This document shows, piece by piece, positions 42,244 through 51,349 of a stretch of DNA of 64,000 nucleotides. The DNA is from Lacisediminihabitans profunda (GTDB lineage Bacteria; Actinomycetota; Actinomycetes; Actinomycetales; Microbacteriaceae): contig NZ_VRMG01000015.1 in NCBI RefSeq assembly GCF_008040105.1, positions 143,507-207,506 of the forward strand. The letters are read 5' to 3'. Both the position numbers and the translations under genes were made by a program. How positions within the stretch are numbered: the first letter of the stretch is position 1; each line of letters starts with the position of its first letter. A model generated the notes under the pieces. That model was not told the DNA's origin. It ran no database searches and saw only the letters and a program-made list of their open reading frames with translations.

Positions 42244-43781
42244 AGGGGATCCTTCGCCGGCACTGTGCCGCTCACCAGGAAGTCGTCGACGGCGTTGTTC
42301 ACGCACGCGTTGGACTTGTTGTAGGCGGTGTGTCCCTCGCCCTTGTAGGTGACGAGGTGGCCGTTGTCGAGTTCCGAGGCGAGATTCTTCGCCCACACGT
42401 ATGGCGTGGCCGGGTCGTTCGTGGTTCCGACGACCATGATCGGGGCCGAGCCCTTCGCCGCTATCGCGACCCGCTCGCGCGTGGACTTGAACGGCCAGGC
42501 GGCGCACGACACGTCGTAGGACAGCTGCGGGCCGAGTACGGGCGCCGCCCGCTTCAGCCTGGCGGCATCCGCCCTCAGGCTCGCATTGGTCACCGGAGGG
42601 TTCTCGTAGTCGAGACAGTTCACCGCGATGAACGCCTCCGCGGAGTTGTCGGTGTACTTTCCCTTGGCAGTGCGGCCGAAGTAGCTGTCGGCGAGCTGGA
42701 ACGCGTAATCCGCATCGCCCTGCATCACCCGGCTGAACAGGTCATTGAGGTACGGCCAGCTCTTCTTGTTGTAGAGCGGCAGGATGATCGCGTTGGTCAT
42801 CGCCGCGCTGCCGAGCCGGCGACCGTCCGTGGCGAGCAGGGGGCTCACGTCGAGGCTGTCGAGCAGCGAGCGCACCGTCGCCATGGCGGAATCGACGGAT
42901 CCGGTGAACGGGCACTTCTTTCCGGTCTCGCAGTCGGCGATGTACGCGCGCAGGGCGCTCTCGAAGCCCTTCGCCTGGGTCTCGCTCACGTCGAGGCTCG
43001 AGGTGGCCGGGTCGAGCGCCCCATCGAGCACGAGTCGCCCCGTCTTCCTCGGATACAGGTCGGCGTAGGTGGCACCGAGCAGCGTGCCGTACGAATAGCC
43101 GAGGTAGTTGAGCTTCTTGTCGCCGAGCACCGAGCGCAGCAGGTCCAGATCGCGGGCGGCGCTCACCGTGTCCACGAAGCCGAGCAGATCGCCGGTGTAT
43201 TTGAGGCAGTCCTCCCCGAACTTCTTATTGCTCGCCTCCTGATCGGCGATCCAGGCATCCGATCCCACCGGATTCGGTGACACGTCGAAGAGGTACGAGT
43301 CGAGCTGCTTCGGATCGGCGTAGCAGGACACCGCGGAGGACTTGTTCACGCCGCGGGGGTCGAATCCGACGATGTCGAAGTTCTTCTGCAGCGTGTCGTC
43401 GACGGCGTAGGACAGGCTGTCGCGCACGAAGTCGTAGCCGGAGCCGCCGGGGCCCCCCGGGTTCACCAGCAGCGAACCCAGCGCGGTGCCGGAGGCAGTC
43501 TTGCGGATGAGCGCGAGCGAGATCGACTTGGTCGCCGGATTCTTCCAGTCCATGGGGGCCTTCGCCGTCGTGCACTGGAACTCGCCGCCCTCGCAGCTCT
43601 TCCACTTCAGCACCTGGCTGTAGAAGGGTTCGAGGTCGGCCGCCACCGTCTCCCCCGTCGGGGTCGACCGCATGCTCGGCGGCTTGGGCAGGAACGACGA
43701 GACGCACCCGCTCAGCACGAGCACGGCCGCGAGGGCCGCGGCCACGGCGGAAAATCGCGCCGGGTGGCGACGTATGGTCAT
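42237..43781 (-). CDS. Secreted alpha/beta-hydrolase, tripeptidyl-aminopeptidase type (paralogue)
   Basis: A 514-residue paralogue of the preceding protein with the same plan: basic start MTIRRHPARF, hydrophobic stretch, lipobox LSGC, LVNPGGPGGSGYDFV, FDPRGVNKSS, serine in NYLGYSYGTLLGATY, VVGTTNDPATPYVWA and His in KGEGHTAYNKS. The ATG at 43781 is behind GAGGAATCC. Such tandem pairs next to holB look like a local duplication. The gene lies 52 bp downstream of holB on the same strand. Confidence 0.9.
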   Translation of the reverse strand: MTIRRHPARFSAVAAALAAVLVLSGCVSSFLPKPPSMRSTPTGETVAADLEPFYSQVLKWKSCEGGEFQCTTAKAPMDWKNPATKSISLALIRKTASGTALGSLLVNPGGPGGSGYDFVRDSLSYAVDDTLQKNFDIVGFDPRGVNKSSAVSCYADPKQLDSYLFDVSPNPVGSDAWIADQEASNKKFGEDCLKYTGDLLGFVDTVSAARDLDLLRSVLGDKKLNYLGYSYGTLLGATYADLYPRKTGRLVLDGALDPATSSLDVSETQAKGFESALRAYIADCETGKKCPFTGSVDSAMATVRSLLDSLDVSPLLATDGRRLGSAAMTNAIILPLYNKKSWPYLNDLFSRVMQGDADYAFQLADSYFGRTAKGKYTDNSAEAFIAVNCLDYENPPVTNASLRADAARLKRAAPVLGPQLSYDVSCAAWPFKSTRERVAIAAKGSAPIMVVGTTNDPATPYVWAKNLASELDNGHLVTYKGEGHTAYNKSNACVNNAVDDFLVSGTVPAKDPLC

Positions 43782-43833
43782 GGATTCCTCTGGTCTGGCG
43801 CTCGGCGAGCGCGGGCGTGCTGGGTCGTGGCGG

Positions 43834-44991
43834 CTACCGGGCCGCCGAGATGAGCATGGCCTCGAGGGCGAGCGCCGGCGAAACGTTGCCGTCGATGCGC
43901 TTGCGGGCGGTGGCGATCGCATCCATCGTCCCGAGAGTGGCCGCCGCGGTGGTGGCCTCCGCCGCGCTCACGAGCTGCGAGTGGATGGCCAGGTTGATCG
44001 GCTCGCTCGGCACCCCGAGCTGCAGCAGCAGAATGTCGCGGTACAGCGACTGCAGGTCCACCATGATGCGGTCGATGCCGTCGCGCAGGCTGCGGGTCGC
44101 TCGCCGCTTCTGGTCTTCCTCGAGGGTGCGCAACTGGGCGCGCAGCGCGGGCGGGATGGTGCCGCCCGGCTCGATGCCGAGGGACCGCAGGGCGCCCTCG
44201 CGCTCCTCCGCGTCCCGCTCCTCGGTGATCGCCTTGGCATCCTCGCCGGCCAGGGCGAGCAGCTTGGACGCCGCGACCACCGCATCGGAGACGCTGTGGA
44301 TGCCGAGGGCGATGTCCAGGGTCAGCTGGCGTCGCCGTCGCGCCTCCTCGTTCGTCGCCAGACGATGGGCCATGCCGATGTGGCTCTGCGACTCTCGTGC
44401 GGCGCGCGTCGCGGTGGCGAGGTCCACCCCGTCGCGACGGGAGATCAGTTCGGCGACCTCCGCGACATCCGGCACCCGCAGCCGCACGCTGCGCACCCGC
44501 GACCGGATGGTGGGGAGCAGGTCGGCCTCGCTCGGCGCGCAGAGGATCCACACCGTGCGCGGCGGCGGCTCCTCGAGCGCCTTGAGCAGAACGTTCGACG
44601 TGCGTTCGACCATTCGGTCGGCGTCTTCGATCACCATCACGCGATAGCGGCTCACCGACGGCGAGAAGTAGGAGGTGGTGACGAACTTCTGCACGTCGGC
44701 CATCTTGATGATGACTCCCTCGGTCGACAGCACTCCCAGATCCGGATGCGTGCGGGCCGCCACCTGGCGTCTGGTCGCCTCCTCGCCTTCCGGGTCGGGC
44801 GGGCTGAGCAACGCCGTCGCGAACGCGTACGCGAGGTTCGACCGACCGGAGCCCGGCGGACCGGTGATGAGCCACGAGTGCGTCATCGCGGAGTCGCCGA
44901 TGGGCGCATCGCGGAGGCTCGAATCGGCCGCCGCGGCGCGGAAGATCGCAATGGCCTCCGATTGGCCGGTCAGTTCATCCCACACGGACAT
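43834..44991 (-). CDS. holB: DNA polymerase III subunit delta-prime
   Basis: Clamp-loader subunit of 385 residues. It starts MSVWDELTGQSEAI, has the AAA+ Walker A-like GPPGSGRSNLAYAF in which the usual lysine is arginine, as in non-hydrolysing delta-prime subunits, MVIEDADRMVERTSNVLLKALEEPP (Walker B region and sensor), and TIRSRVRSVRLR. A long helical C-terminal domain follows. It is on the same strand as tmk and topA upstream, the usual actinobacterial order, but separated from tmk by a repeat-rich 731-bp gap. Confidence 0.93.
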   Translation of the reverse strand: MSVWDELTGQSEAIAIFRAAAADSSLRDAPIGDSAMTHSWLITGPPGSGRSNLAYAFATALLSPPDPEGEEATRRQVAARTHPDLGVLSTEGVIIKMADVQKFVTTSYFSPSVSRYRVMVIEDADRMVERTSNVLLKALEEPPPRTVWILCAPSEADLLPTIRSRVRSVRLRVPDVAEVAELISRRDGVDLATATRAARESQSHIGMAHRLATNEEARRRRQLTLDIALGIHSVSDAVVAASKLLALAGEDAKAITEERDAEEREGALRSLGIEPGGTIPPALRAQLRTLEEDQKRRATRSLRDGIDRIMVDLQSLYRDILLLQLGVPSEPINLAIHSQLVSAAEATTAAATLGTMDAIATARKRIDGNVSPALALEAMLISAAR

Positions 44992-45139
44992 AGCGCTAAG
45001 CCTAGGCGGACCCGCCGATAGCCAGCTCTACGCCGGCCCCCGGCTGCCGGCGGCCGGCGGCCTCGCCCGGCGCGTGCGTCGCGCGCTGCTCGCCCTGCTC
45101 GCCCCCGGCGCTGCCGCCAAACCCGCCGTCCCGCCGCGT

Positions 45140-45265
45140 CCGTCCCGCGCGTCCGCCGTGCCGCCGCGTCCGCCCTGCCGCGTCCGCCCTGGCACCTCCG
45201 TCCTGGCACCTCCGCCGCGCCCGCCCTGCCACCTCCGCCGCGCCCGCCCTGCCACCTCCGCCGCG
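45140..45265. repeat. GC-rich short tandem repeats (23-bp period)
   Basis: A CACCTCCGCCGCGCCCGCC-type unit begins at 45207, 45230 and 45253, a 23-bp period, with degenerate related units before it. The tract lies in the long holB-tmk gap and has no credible reading frame. Confidence 0.7.
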
Positions 45266-45349
45266 TGCATAACTCCTGCAATATCTCAAAAACAGCCCAA
45301 ATCCGCCTGGTAAGAACGTTCAATTCCTCTATTTGCAGGAGTTATGCAC
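45265..45349. repeat. Palindrome-bounded intergenic repeat, family I, copy 1
   Basis: An 85-bp element with perfect 17-bp inverted ends, GTGCATAACTCCTGCAA and TTGCAGGAGTTATGCAC. Internal landmarks are ATCCGCC at offset 36 and AACGTTCAATT at offset 50. Both occur at identical offsets in copy 2. Confidence 0.8.
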
Positions 45350-45456
45350 ACGGCCGCTGGCGCGGGACGGCAACGCGGCCGCGCCGGGCCGTGCGAGGGC
45401 AGCCAGGCGCATACTGCTCGAAGTGGTCCCTCTGCCACGGCTGGCGCCTCCGCTGC

Positions 45457-45541
45457 GTGCATAACTCAGGCTGCATTTCCAGAATCACGCGCATCCGCCC
45501 GATCGGAACGTTCAATTGCGCGAAAAGCAGGAGTTATGCAC
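45457..45541. repeat. Palindrome-bounded intergenic repeat, family I, copy 2
   Basis: Also exactly 85 bp, bounded by GTGCATAACTC and GAGTTATGCAC, with ATCCGCC at offset 36 and AACGTTCAATT at offset 50. The flanking 17-bp arm is interrupted on the left but retains CAGGAGTTATGCAC on the right. Direct orientation relative to copy 1. Confidence 0.8.
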
Positions 45542-45722
45542 ACGGGAGTCACGGCACACCGGCGCCGCGGGCGCCGCGGGCGCCGCGCCCGTCGGGGGCG
45601 CCGGGGCCGCTGGACGCCCCGGGCGCGTCAGTCGCGTGAGGCGGAACAGGCAGGGGGACGGAGACAACAGAGGCAACCGGCGCTGGGCGACTGGCCGAAG
45701 CGGGCCGCCCCAAGCAACGGAG

Positions 45723-46346
45723 TCAACGGACGAGCAGCGCCTCGACGCGCGCGCGAATGGCCGCGGAAATCGACTCGATCGAGTCGGTCGCGCTCAACAC
45801 CAGGAAGCGGTCGGGCTCATCGGCGGCGAGACTCAGGTAGCCCGCCCGGACCCGCGCATGGAAGTCGTCCTTCTCCGCCTCCAGGCGGTCATACCGCGTG
45901 CGGGCATCGTCGAGCCGCTCCCGTCCGATCGTCTCGTCGAGATCGAGCAGGATGGTGAGGTGCGGCATGAAGCCCTCGGTCGCCCAGAGCGACAGGTCCC
46001 GCACCTCCTTCGCGTCGAGCACTCGACCGGCGCCCTGGTAGGCGACGGACGAGTCCAGATAGCGGTCCTGGATCACGATGTCTCCGCGCTCGATCGCTGG
46101 CCGCACCTTCGTCGCGATGTTGTGCGCGCGGTCGGCCGCATAGATCAGCGCCTCGGCGCGCGGGGCGATGTGACCGCGTCGGTGCAGCACGATCTCGCGC
46201 AGCTCGACGCCCAGCTCGGTGCCGCCCGGCTCGCGAGAGCGCACCACGGTGTGCCCGGAGGCGACGAGCCAGTCGGCGAGAAGCTCGGCCTGGGTCGACT
46301 TGCCCGAGCCGTCGCCGCCCTCAAAGGTGATGAAGAGCCCGGACAC
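45723..46346 (-). CDS. tmk: dTMP kinase
   Basis: Phosphorylates dTMP to dTDP. A 207-residue enzyme with P-loop FEGGDGSGKST at residues 8-18, the DR(Y/H) motif in VIQDRYLDSSVAYQGAGR, and the LID region around TRYDRLEAEKDDFH. The stop codon of topA precedes it by two bases, so topA and tmk form an operon. Confidence 0.95.
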   Translation of the reverse strand: MSGLFITFEGGDGSGKSTQAELLADWLVASGHTVVRSREPGGTELGVELREIVLHRRGHIAPRAEALIYAADRAHNIATKVRPAIERGDIVIQDRYLDSSVAYQGAGRVLDAKEVRDLSLWATEGFMPHLTILLDLDETIGRERLDDARTRYDRLEAEKDDFHARVRAGYLSLAADEPDRFLVLSATDSIESISAAIRARVEALLVR

Positions 46347-46348
46347 GA

Positions 46349-49174
46349 CTATTCGCTTGCGGCGGGCTTCGACGCCGCCGGCTTGCGCACCGCCGGCTTC
46401 TTGGCCGCTGGCTTCTTGGCGGCCGGCTTCTTCGCAGGAGCCTTCTTCGCTGGGGCCTTCGCCTTCGGCTTCGCCGGTCCCTTGGCGCGCTTGTCGGCGA
46501 GAAGCTCGACGGCCCGATCGAAGTCGACCTCCTCCACCGTCTCGCCGCGCGGGATCGTCGCGTTCGTGACGCCGTCCGTGACGTACGCACCAAACCGGCC
46601 GTCCTTGATGCGGATGGGCTTGCCACTGACCGGGTCGGCGTCGAACTCCTTGAGGGCGCTCGATGCGCGCCGCGCACCGTACTTGGGCTGGGCGTAGAGC
46701 TCGAGGGCGCCCGGGAGGTCGATCTCGAAGATCTGGTCCTCCTCGGTGAGCGACCTGGTGTCCGCCCCCTTCTTCAGGTACGGGCCGAACTTCCCGTTCT
46801 GGGCGAGGATCTCCTCGCCGGACTCGGGGTCCTGCCCCACCACGCGCGGCAGCGCCAGCAGACGCAGGGCGGTGTCGAGATCCACGGTCGCAAGGTCCAT
46901 CGACTTGAAGATGGATGCCGTGCGCGGCTTCACCGCGGCGGCCTTCTTCGGGGCGGCTCGCTTCTTCTTCGGCGCGATGATCTCCCCGGTGACGGGGTCC
47001 ACGGTCTCGGCCGGCTCGGCGACCGGCTCCACGGCCTCCGGTTCGGGATCGACCTCGGTCACGTACGGCCCGAACCGGCCGTCCTTGGCCACGATCATCT
47101 TGCCGTTCTCCGGGTTGACGCCGATGACGCGATCGACGACGACGGGCGCCTCGATGAGTTGACGTGCCTTGTCGACGGTGAGTTCGTCCGGGGCCAGGTC
47201 CGGGGGGATGTTGACCCGGCGCGGCGGGACATCCGGTGCGGCCTCGGGATCGATCACCTCGAGGTACGGGCCGTACTTGCCGATGCGGAGTGTCACGTCA
47301 TCCGCAAGCTTGATCGAGTTGATGCTCTTGGCGTCGATGTCGCCGAGGTTGTCGATCACGTTGCGCAGCCCGCGGTGCTTGTCGCTGCCGAAGTAGAAGC
47401 TGTTGAGCCAGGCGACCCGGTCCTCTTCCCCGCCCGCGATGCGGTCGAGGTCGTCTTCCATGCCCGCGGTGAAGTCGTACTGCACGAGGTCCGTGAAGTA
47501 GTCCTCGAGAAGCCGAACGACCGAGAACGCGATCCAGTTCGGAACGAGGGCCGTGCCGCGGGGGGTCACGTACCCGCGGTCGATGATCGTGGAGATGATC
47601 GAGGCGTAGGTGGACGGACGCCCGATACCCAGCTCTTCGAGCGTCTTGACGAGACTGGCCTCCGTGTAGCGCGGGGGTGCACTGGTCTCGTGCCCCTTCG
47701 CCTCCACGTCCACGATGTCGAGCTTCTGCCCCGCGGTGAGCGGCGGCAGCTTCGCCTCGGTGGGCTCCGCGACGTCGTTGCGGTCCTCATCGCGGCTCTC
47801 CTCGTAGGCCTGCAGGAAGCCACGGAAGGTGATGACCGTGCCGCTCGCCGCGAATTCCGCGACGGCTTCACCGAGCACGGGACCCGCGGTGATGACCACG
47901 GAGGCGGTCGATCCCTTCGCGTCCGCCATCTGGGACGCGATGGTGCGCTTCCAGATGAGGTCGTAGAGCTTCCAGTCGTTGCCGCGGAGCACGCCCTCGA
48001 GCTCGCCGGGGGTGCGGAAGGTGTCGCCGGCCGGGCGGATCGCCTCGTGGGCCTCCTGCGCGTTCTTGCTCTTGCTCGCGTAGACGCGTGGCTTCTCGGA
48101 CACGCTCTCCGCGCCATACAGCGAACTCGCCTGGGCACGCGCGGCGTTGATGGCCTGCTGCGAGAGGTTGAGCGAATCCGTACGCATGTAGGTGATGTAG
48201 CCGTTTTCGTACAGGCCCTGCGCCACGCTCATGGTCTGGCGGGCGGAGAAGCGCAGCTTGCGCGCCGCCTCCTGCTGAAGCGTTGACGTGCTGAAGGGGG
48301 CGGCCGGTCGCCGCGTGTACGGCTTCGAGTCGACCGACGCCACGACAACCGAGACGCTCGGATCCCGCAGCGCGTCGGCGAGGGCCGTGGCCGCCTTCTC
48401 GTCCAGGGCCACGACATCCGCGCGGCCCCCGGTCTGAGCCTTGAGCTGGCCCCTGTCGTCGAAATCGCGGCCCGTGGCCACCCGGCTGCCGTCGAGCTTG
48501 GCCAGGCGAGCCTCGAACCGAGTCGAATCCGTGGATGCCGTGAGCTGGGTCGAAAGGTCCCAGTACCCGGCGGGAACGAAGGCCAGGCGTTCGCGCTCCC
48601 GGTCGACGACGAGCCTTGTGGCCGCCGACTGCACCCGGCCGGCGGACAGGCCCGGCCCGATCTTGCGCCAGAGCACGGGCGAGACCTCGTAGCCGTAGAG
48701 GCGGTCGAGGATTCGACGGGTCTCCTGGGCGTCGACGAGGGCGGTGTCGATGTCGCGGGTGTTCTCCTGCGCGCGCTGGATCGCCTCCTTGGTGATCTCG
48801 TGGAATACCATGCGCTTCACGGGAACCTTGGGCTTGAGTTCGTCGAGAAGATGCCATGCGATGGCCTCCCCCTCGCGGTCCTCATCAGTTGCGAGATAGA
48901 GCTCGTCGGCGCCCTTGAGCGCGCGCTTGAGTTCGGCGACCGTCTTCTTCTTCTGGTCGGAGACGACGTAGTAGGGGGCGAAGCCGTTCTCCACGTCGAT
49001 GGAGAACTTGCCGAGCGAGCCCTTCTTGAGTTCTGCCGGAAGGTTCTTCGGCTCGATGAGGTCACGGATGTGTCCGACCGAGGCCAACACCTCGTATCCG
49101 TCGCCCAGGTACTGGGCGATCGTCTTCGCCTTTGCCGGCGACTCGACTATGACCAGCTTCTTCGTGCCTGGCAC
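46349..49174 (-). CDS. topA: DNA topoisomerase I
   Basis: Relaxes negative supercoils. 941 residues: TOPRIM domain at the start (KKLVIVESPAKAKTIAQYLG, DEDREGEAIAWHL), catalytic tyrosine at about residue 325 in NGYITYMRTDSLNLS, and a C-terminal region of repeated zinc-free topoisomerase modules (FGAYVTDGV, RFGPYVTEV, KFGPYLKKG, KYGPYLEVI). It ends in a Lys/Ala/Pro-rich tail typical of actinobacterial TopA. The GTG at 49174 follows CAAGGAGCAAG; an open frame further upstream lacks homology. Confidence 0.96.
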   Translation of the reverse strand: MPGTKKLVIVESPAKAKTIAQYLGDGYEVLASVGHIRDLIEPKNLPAELKKGSLGKFSIDVENGFAPYYVVSDQKKKTVAELKRALKGADELYLATDEDREGEAIAWHLLDELKPKVPVKRMVFHEITKEAIQRAQENTRDIDTALVDAQETRRILDRLYGYEVSPVLWRKIGPGLSAGRVQSAATRLVVDRERERLAFVPAGYWDLSTQLTASTDSTRFEARLAKLDGSRVATGRDFDDRGQLKAQTGGRADVVALDEKAATALADALRDPSVSVVVASVDSKPYTRRPAAPFSTSTLQQEAARKLRFSARQTMSVAQGLYENGYITYMRTDSLNLSQQAINAARAQASSLYGAESVSEKPRVYASKSKNAQEAHEAIRPAGDTFRTPGELEGVLRGNDWKLYDLIWKRTIASQMADAKGSTASVVITAGPVLGEAVAEFAASGTVITFRGFLQAYEESRDEDRNDVAEPTEAKLPPLTAGQKLDIVDVEAKGHETSAPPRYTEASLVKTLEELGIGRPSTYASIISTIIDRGYVTPRGTALVPNWIAFSVVRLLEDYFTDLVQYDFTAGMEDDLDRIAGGEEDRVAWLNSFYFGSDKHRGLRNVIDNLGDIDAKSINSIKLADDVTLRIGKYGPYLEVIDPEAAPDVPPRRVNIPPDLAPDELTVDKARQLIEAPVVVDRVIGVNPENGKMIVAKDGRFGPYVTEVDPEPEAVEPVAEPAETVDPVTGEIIAPKKKRAAPKKAAAVKPRTASIFKSMDLATVDLDTALRLLALPRVVGQDPESGEEILAQNGKFGPYLKKGADTRSLTEEDQIFEIDLPGALELYAQPKYGARRASSALKEFDADPVSGKPIRIKDGRFGAYVTDGVTNATIPRGETVEEVDFDRAVELLADKRAKGPAKPKAKAPAKKAPAKKPAAKKPAAKKPAVRKPAASKPAASE

Positions 49175-49326
49175 CTTGCTCCTTGACTTCTGCGGCTTGC
49201 GCCGCCACTGTTTCTCGACCCTCGCCCAACCTGCGGCGGCGTTGGAACAGGATGTCGCGGCGAAGAGTGTCAGGGCGCACCCCCGACAGGCACACCATAC
49301 ACACAGAAACGCCGAGCAACCCCATT

Positions 49327-49764
49327 TCACTCCCGATCATGACGACGCCTCCCACTCATCTCGGTGACAGACCACGACGGCTGCCGGGCGCGCGGCGGCG
49401 CCAAAGCCGACGCCCCCGGATGCCCCACCGAGCCGCCGGGGGGACCGGCCGTCGCGCGAATACTGAGCCGGAATCCGACCACCGCAACCTCCACGCTCAC
49501 CGTGACGACGGCGCCGTCGACCACGCAACCGTCGAGCCGCGCCCCGTTTGACGCCGCCACGTCGGCTGCCGATTCGCAGGGATCTCCCGGCTGGATGCCG
49601 ACGGCCACGTCCGCCGCGGCGAGCGCGGAGGCATCGGCCGCCGCCCAGCCCTGTCCCACCGCGGCGAGAACGCGAATGACCGGAATCATGAGCGCCGCGA
49701 CGGCGATGACAACCGCGACAACCGCGATGCCGAGCACCGATCCCGAGCCGCTCTCGCCCCTCAC
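49327..49764 (-). CDS. TadE-like secretion-locus protein with N-terminal membrane helix
   Basis: A 145-residue protein starting VRGESGSGSVLGIAVVAVVIAVAALMIP, a short polar start followed by one membrane helix, then GWAAADASALAAADVAVGIQPG with a CESAADVAASNGARLDGC segment. This matches the small Rv3654c-like/helicase-neighbourhood TadE-like proteins that close actinobacterial tad loci. The GTG at 49764 overlaps the preceding gene stop (GTGA). A pseudopilin or pilus-assembly role is inferred. Confidence 0.75.
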   Translation of the reverse strand: MRGESGSGSVLGIAVVAVVIAVAALMIPVIRVLAAVGQGWAAADASALAAADVAVGIQPGDPCESAADVAASNGARLDGCVVDGAVVTVSVEVAVVGFRLSIRATAGPPGGSVGHPGASALAPPRARQPSWSVTEMSGRRRHDRE

Positions 49765-50123
49765 CGCCCACCGGCCAGGGCGCAGCTGCGCGCCGAGAGG
49801 GACACGGCTCCCAGCAATCCGCGCGCCACGGATCCGGAAGAGCTCGCACGCACGCACACGACGGACCCCTGGCCCTCCTCGCTCAGCATCGCTCCCGGAG
49901 CGAGCCTGGCCGCCAATCGGCCAGCCGTGCCGAGATCCTCCCCACGCGCCAGCGCCCGGGCGGCGCTCGCCGCCACCTGCTGCAGCATGAGTTGCGCGCC
50001 GGCGAGCTGCAGCCCGGACAGGCACAGCCCGAGCACGAGCACCACCGCCGGGATCACGACGGCGAACTCCGCCGTCACGCTTCCGCGGTCGGGAGAGCCG
50101 TCACCCCGCGAAGGTGAGCGCAC
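49761..50123 (-). CDS. TadE-family pilus assembly protein
   Basis: A 120-residue protein with a single hydrophobic helix, DRGSVTAEFAVVIPAVVLVL, whose TAEFA...P pattern is that of TadE proteins. LMLQQVAASAARALARGED follows. The GTG at 50123 lies 23 bases inside the DUF4244 gene; a later start would cut the helix. It sits in the middle of the tad operon. Confidence 0.82.
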   Translation of the reverse strand: MRSPSRGDGSPDRGSVTAEFAVVIPAVVLVLGLCLSGLQLAGAQLMLQQVAASAARALARGEDLGTAGRLAARLAPGAMLSEEGQGSVVCVRASSSGSVARGLLGAVSLSARSCALAGGR

Positions 50124-50277
50124 GGTGCACCAGGTCGGTGAGGATCCCCCTCACCTCGTCGCTTCGCAGTATCGCGACCAGCAGCCCAGCAAAGCCGACC
50201 GCGGCCATCGTCGCAATCGCGTACTCGGCCGTCGCCGCCCCCTCCTCGTGTGCCAGCATCCTCTTCAACCGTTTCAT
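50101..50277 (-). CDS. DUF4244 protein, probable Flp-like pilin subunit
   Basis: A 58-residue peptide, MKRLKRMLAHEEGAATAEYAIATMAAVGFAG..., with an EEGAATAEYA segment (the Glu near +5 of type IV pilin-like processing sites) ahead of a hydrophobic helix. DUF4244 members occupy this place in actinobacterial tad loci and likely are the pilin. The ATG at 50277 follows AAGGGACAGGGGC; an open frame to 50367 gives only an Arg/Gly-rich extension. Confidence 0.8.
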   Translation of the reverse strand: MKRLKRMLAHEEGAATAEYAIATMAAVGFAGLLVAILRSDEVRGILTDLVHRALTFAG

Positions 50278-50422
50278 GCCCCTGTCCCTTCGTATCGATT
50301 GGCCGTGCCGACGCGCGCCGGCAACGCCAGCCTGACCTCGTTCGGCGCCCCTCGGCGCCGTCGCCATCTGGCCGGGGGCAACCGTCGAACGGGCAGTGGC
50401 TGGGGGCGAGACGAGGGGCCAT

Positions 50423-51349
50423 TCAGAACCCCGCTACCGTCGAGGACACCACGGCGATGAGCAGTGGTGCGACGCCGAGCAGCATGAACGCGGGCAGCAC
50501 GCAGATGCCCAGCGGAAGCATGAGGGTGACCGCCACCGTCGCCGCCCGGCGTTCCCCCGCGCTGCGGGCGGCCCGTCTCGCCTCCGCCGCCTCGCTGCGC
50601 AGGAGGGCCGCCGCCGGGACGCCCGCACGCCGCGACAGCGCGAGCACGTCGTCGATGGCCTCGCGCCCCCCGTCGTCGTCGAGGCCGAATCGTGTCCACG
50701 CCGCGCTCACGGAGGAAATGGCCCGCGGGAGCGCCGCGCCGCCCGACACCGCGATGGCCATGAGATCGAGGGAGAGGCCCGGGGTGAGCTGCCTCGGCCG
50801 CGCCGAGTCGACAACGCGCCGACTCCACCACCGGGCCGCGAGCATCAGCCCCACCCCGAGGGCGAGGCAGGCGAGTCCGGGCGGGGTGCTGAACAGCACC
50901 GACAGGCTGTCGAACCCGAGCACCAGCCCGAAGAGCACGCCGACCACGGGCAGCATCACCACCATTCGCGCGGTCGCGGTCGGACCGGCGAGCGCGGTGC
51001 GCAGGTCTTCCTGATTCTGCGCGAGGGCCCGCAGCGACGCCGCGAGTTCCGCGAGTGTCGGTGCGAGCGGGGCACCGGCATCCGTCGCCACCTGCCAGGC
51101 CGCGGCGATTCCGCGCCAGACCGGCTCGTTGCGCCCGGCCGACGGGGCGACAGCGAGCACCGCCTCGGCGATGCTCGTGCCGGCCGCGACAGAGTCGACG
51201 ATGGCGCGCAGCCTGGCCGCCTCAGGCCCGACGGCCGCCTCGGCGAGGTAGCCCCATCCCGACGACGGGGCCACTCCCGCCGAAAGCAGCACACCGAGCC
51301 GCTGCACGAAAGAGGCGATCGGCTCGACGCTGGCCGTCTCGCTAGCCAC
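50423..51349 (-). CDS. Type II secretion system F-domain protein (TadB/TadC-like)
   Basis: A 308-residue inner-membrane platform protein with an F domain in its second half (LMAIAVSGGAALPRAISSVS, RRAGVPAAALLRSEAAEARR, AATVAVTLMLPLGICVLPAFMLLGVAPLL) and paired helices at about residues 130-180. An additional F-like N-terminal half (LGVLLSAGVAPSSGWGYLAE) suggests a TadB and TadC domain in one chain. The GTG at 51349 overlaps the ATPase stop. Confidence 0.83.
   Translation of the reverse strand: MASETASVEPIASFVQRLGVLLSAGVAPSSGWGYLAEAAVGPEAARLRAIVDSVAAGTSIAEAVLAVAPSAGRNEPVWRGIAAAWQVATDAGAPLAPTLAELAASLRALAQNQEDLRTALAGPTATARMVVMLPVVGVLFGLVLGFDSLSVLFSTPPGLACLALGVGLMLAARWWSRRVVDSARPRQLTPGLSLDLMAIAVSGGAALPRAISSVSAAWTRFGLDDDGGREAIDDVLALSRRAGVPAAALLRSEAAEARRAARSAGERRAATVAVTLMLPLGICVLPAFMLLGVAPLLIAVVSSTVAGF

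Noticed and set aside
45265..45541. The two 85-bp repeats as a CRISPR array
   Set aside because: Only two copies, spacing of about 107 bp, palindromic ends much longer than CRISPR repeats, and no cas genes nearby.
45265..45958. Plus-strand frames starting at the CATGCATAACTC-type repeats
   Set aside because: They begin inside the palindromic repeats, are Arg/Ala/Gly-rich and run into the antisense of tmk.
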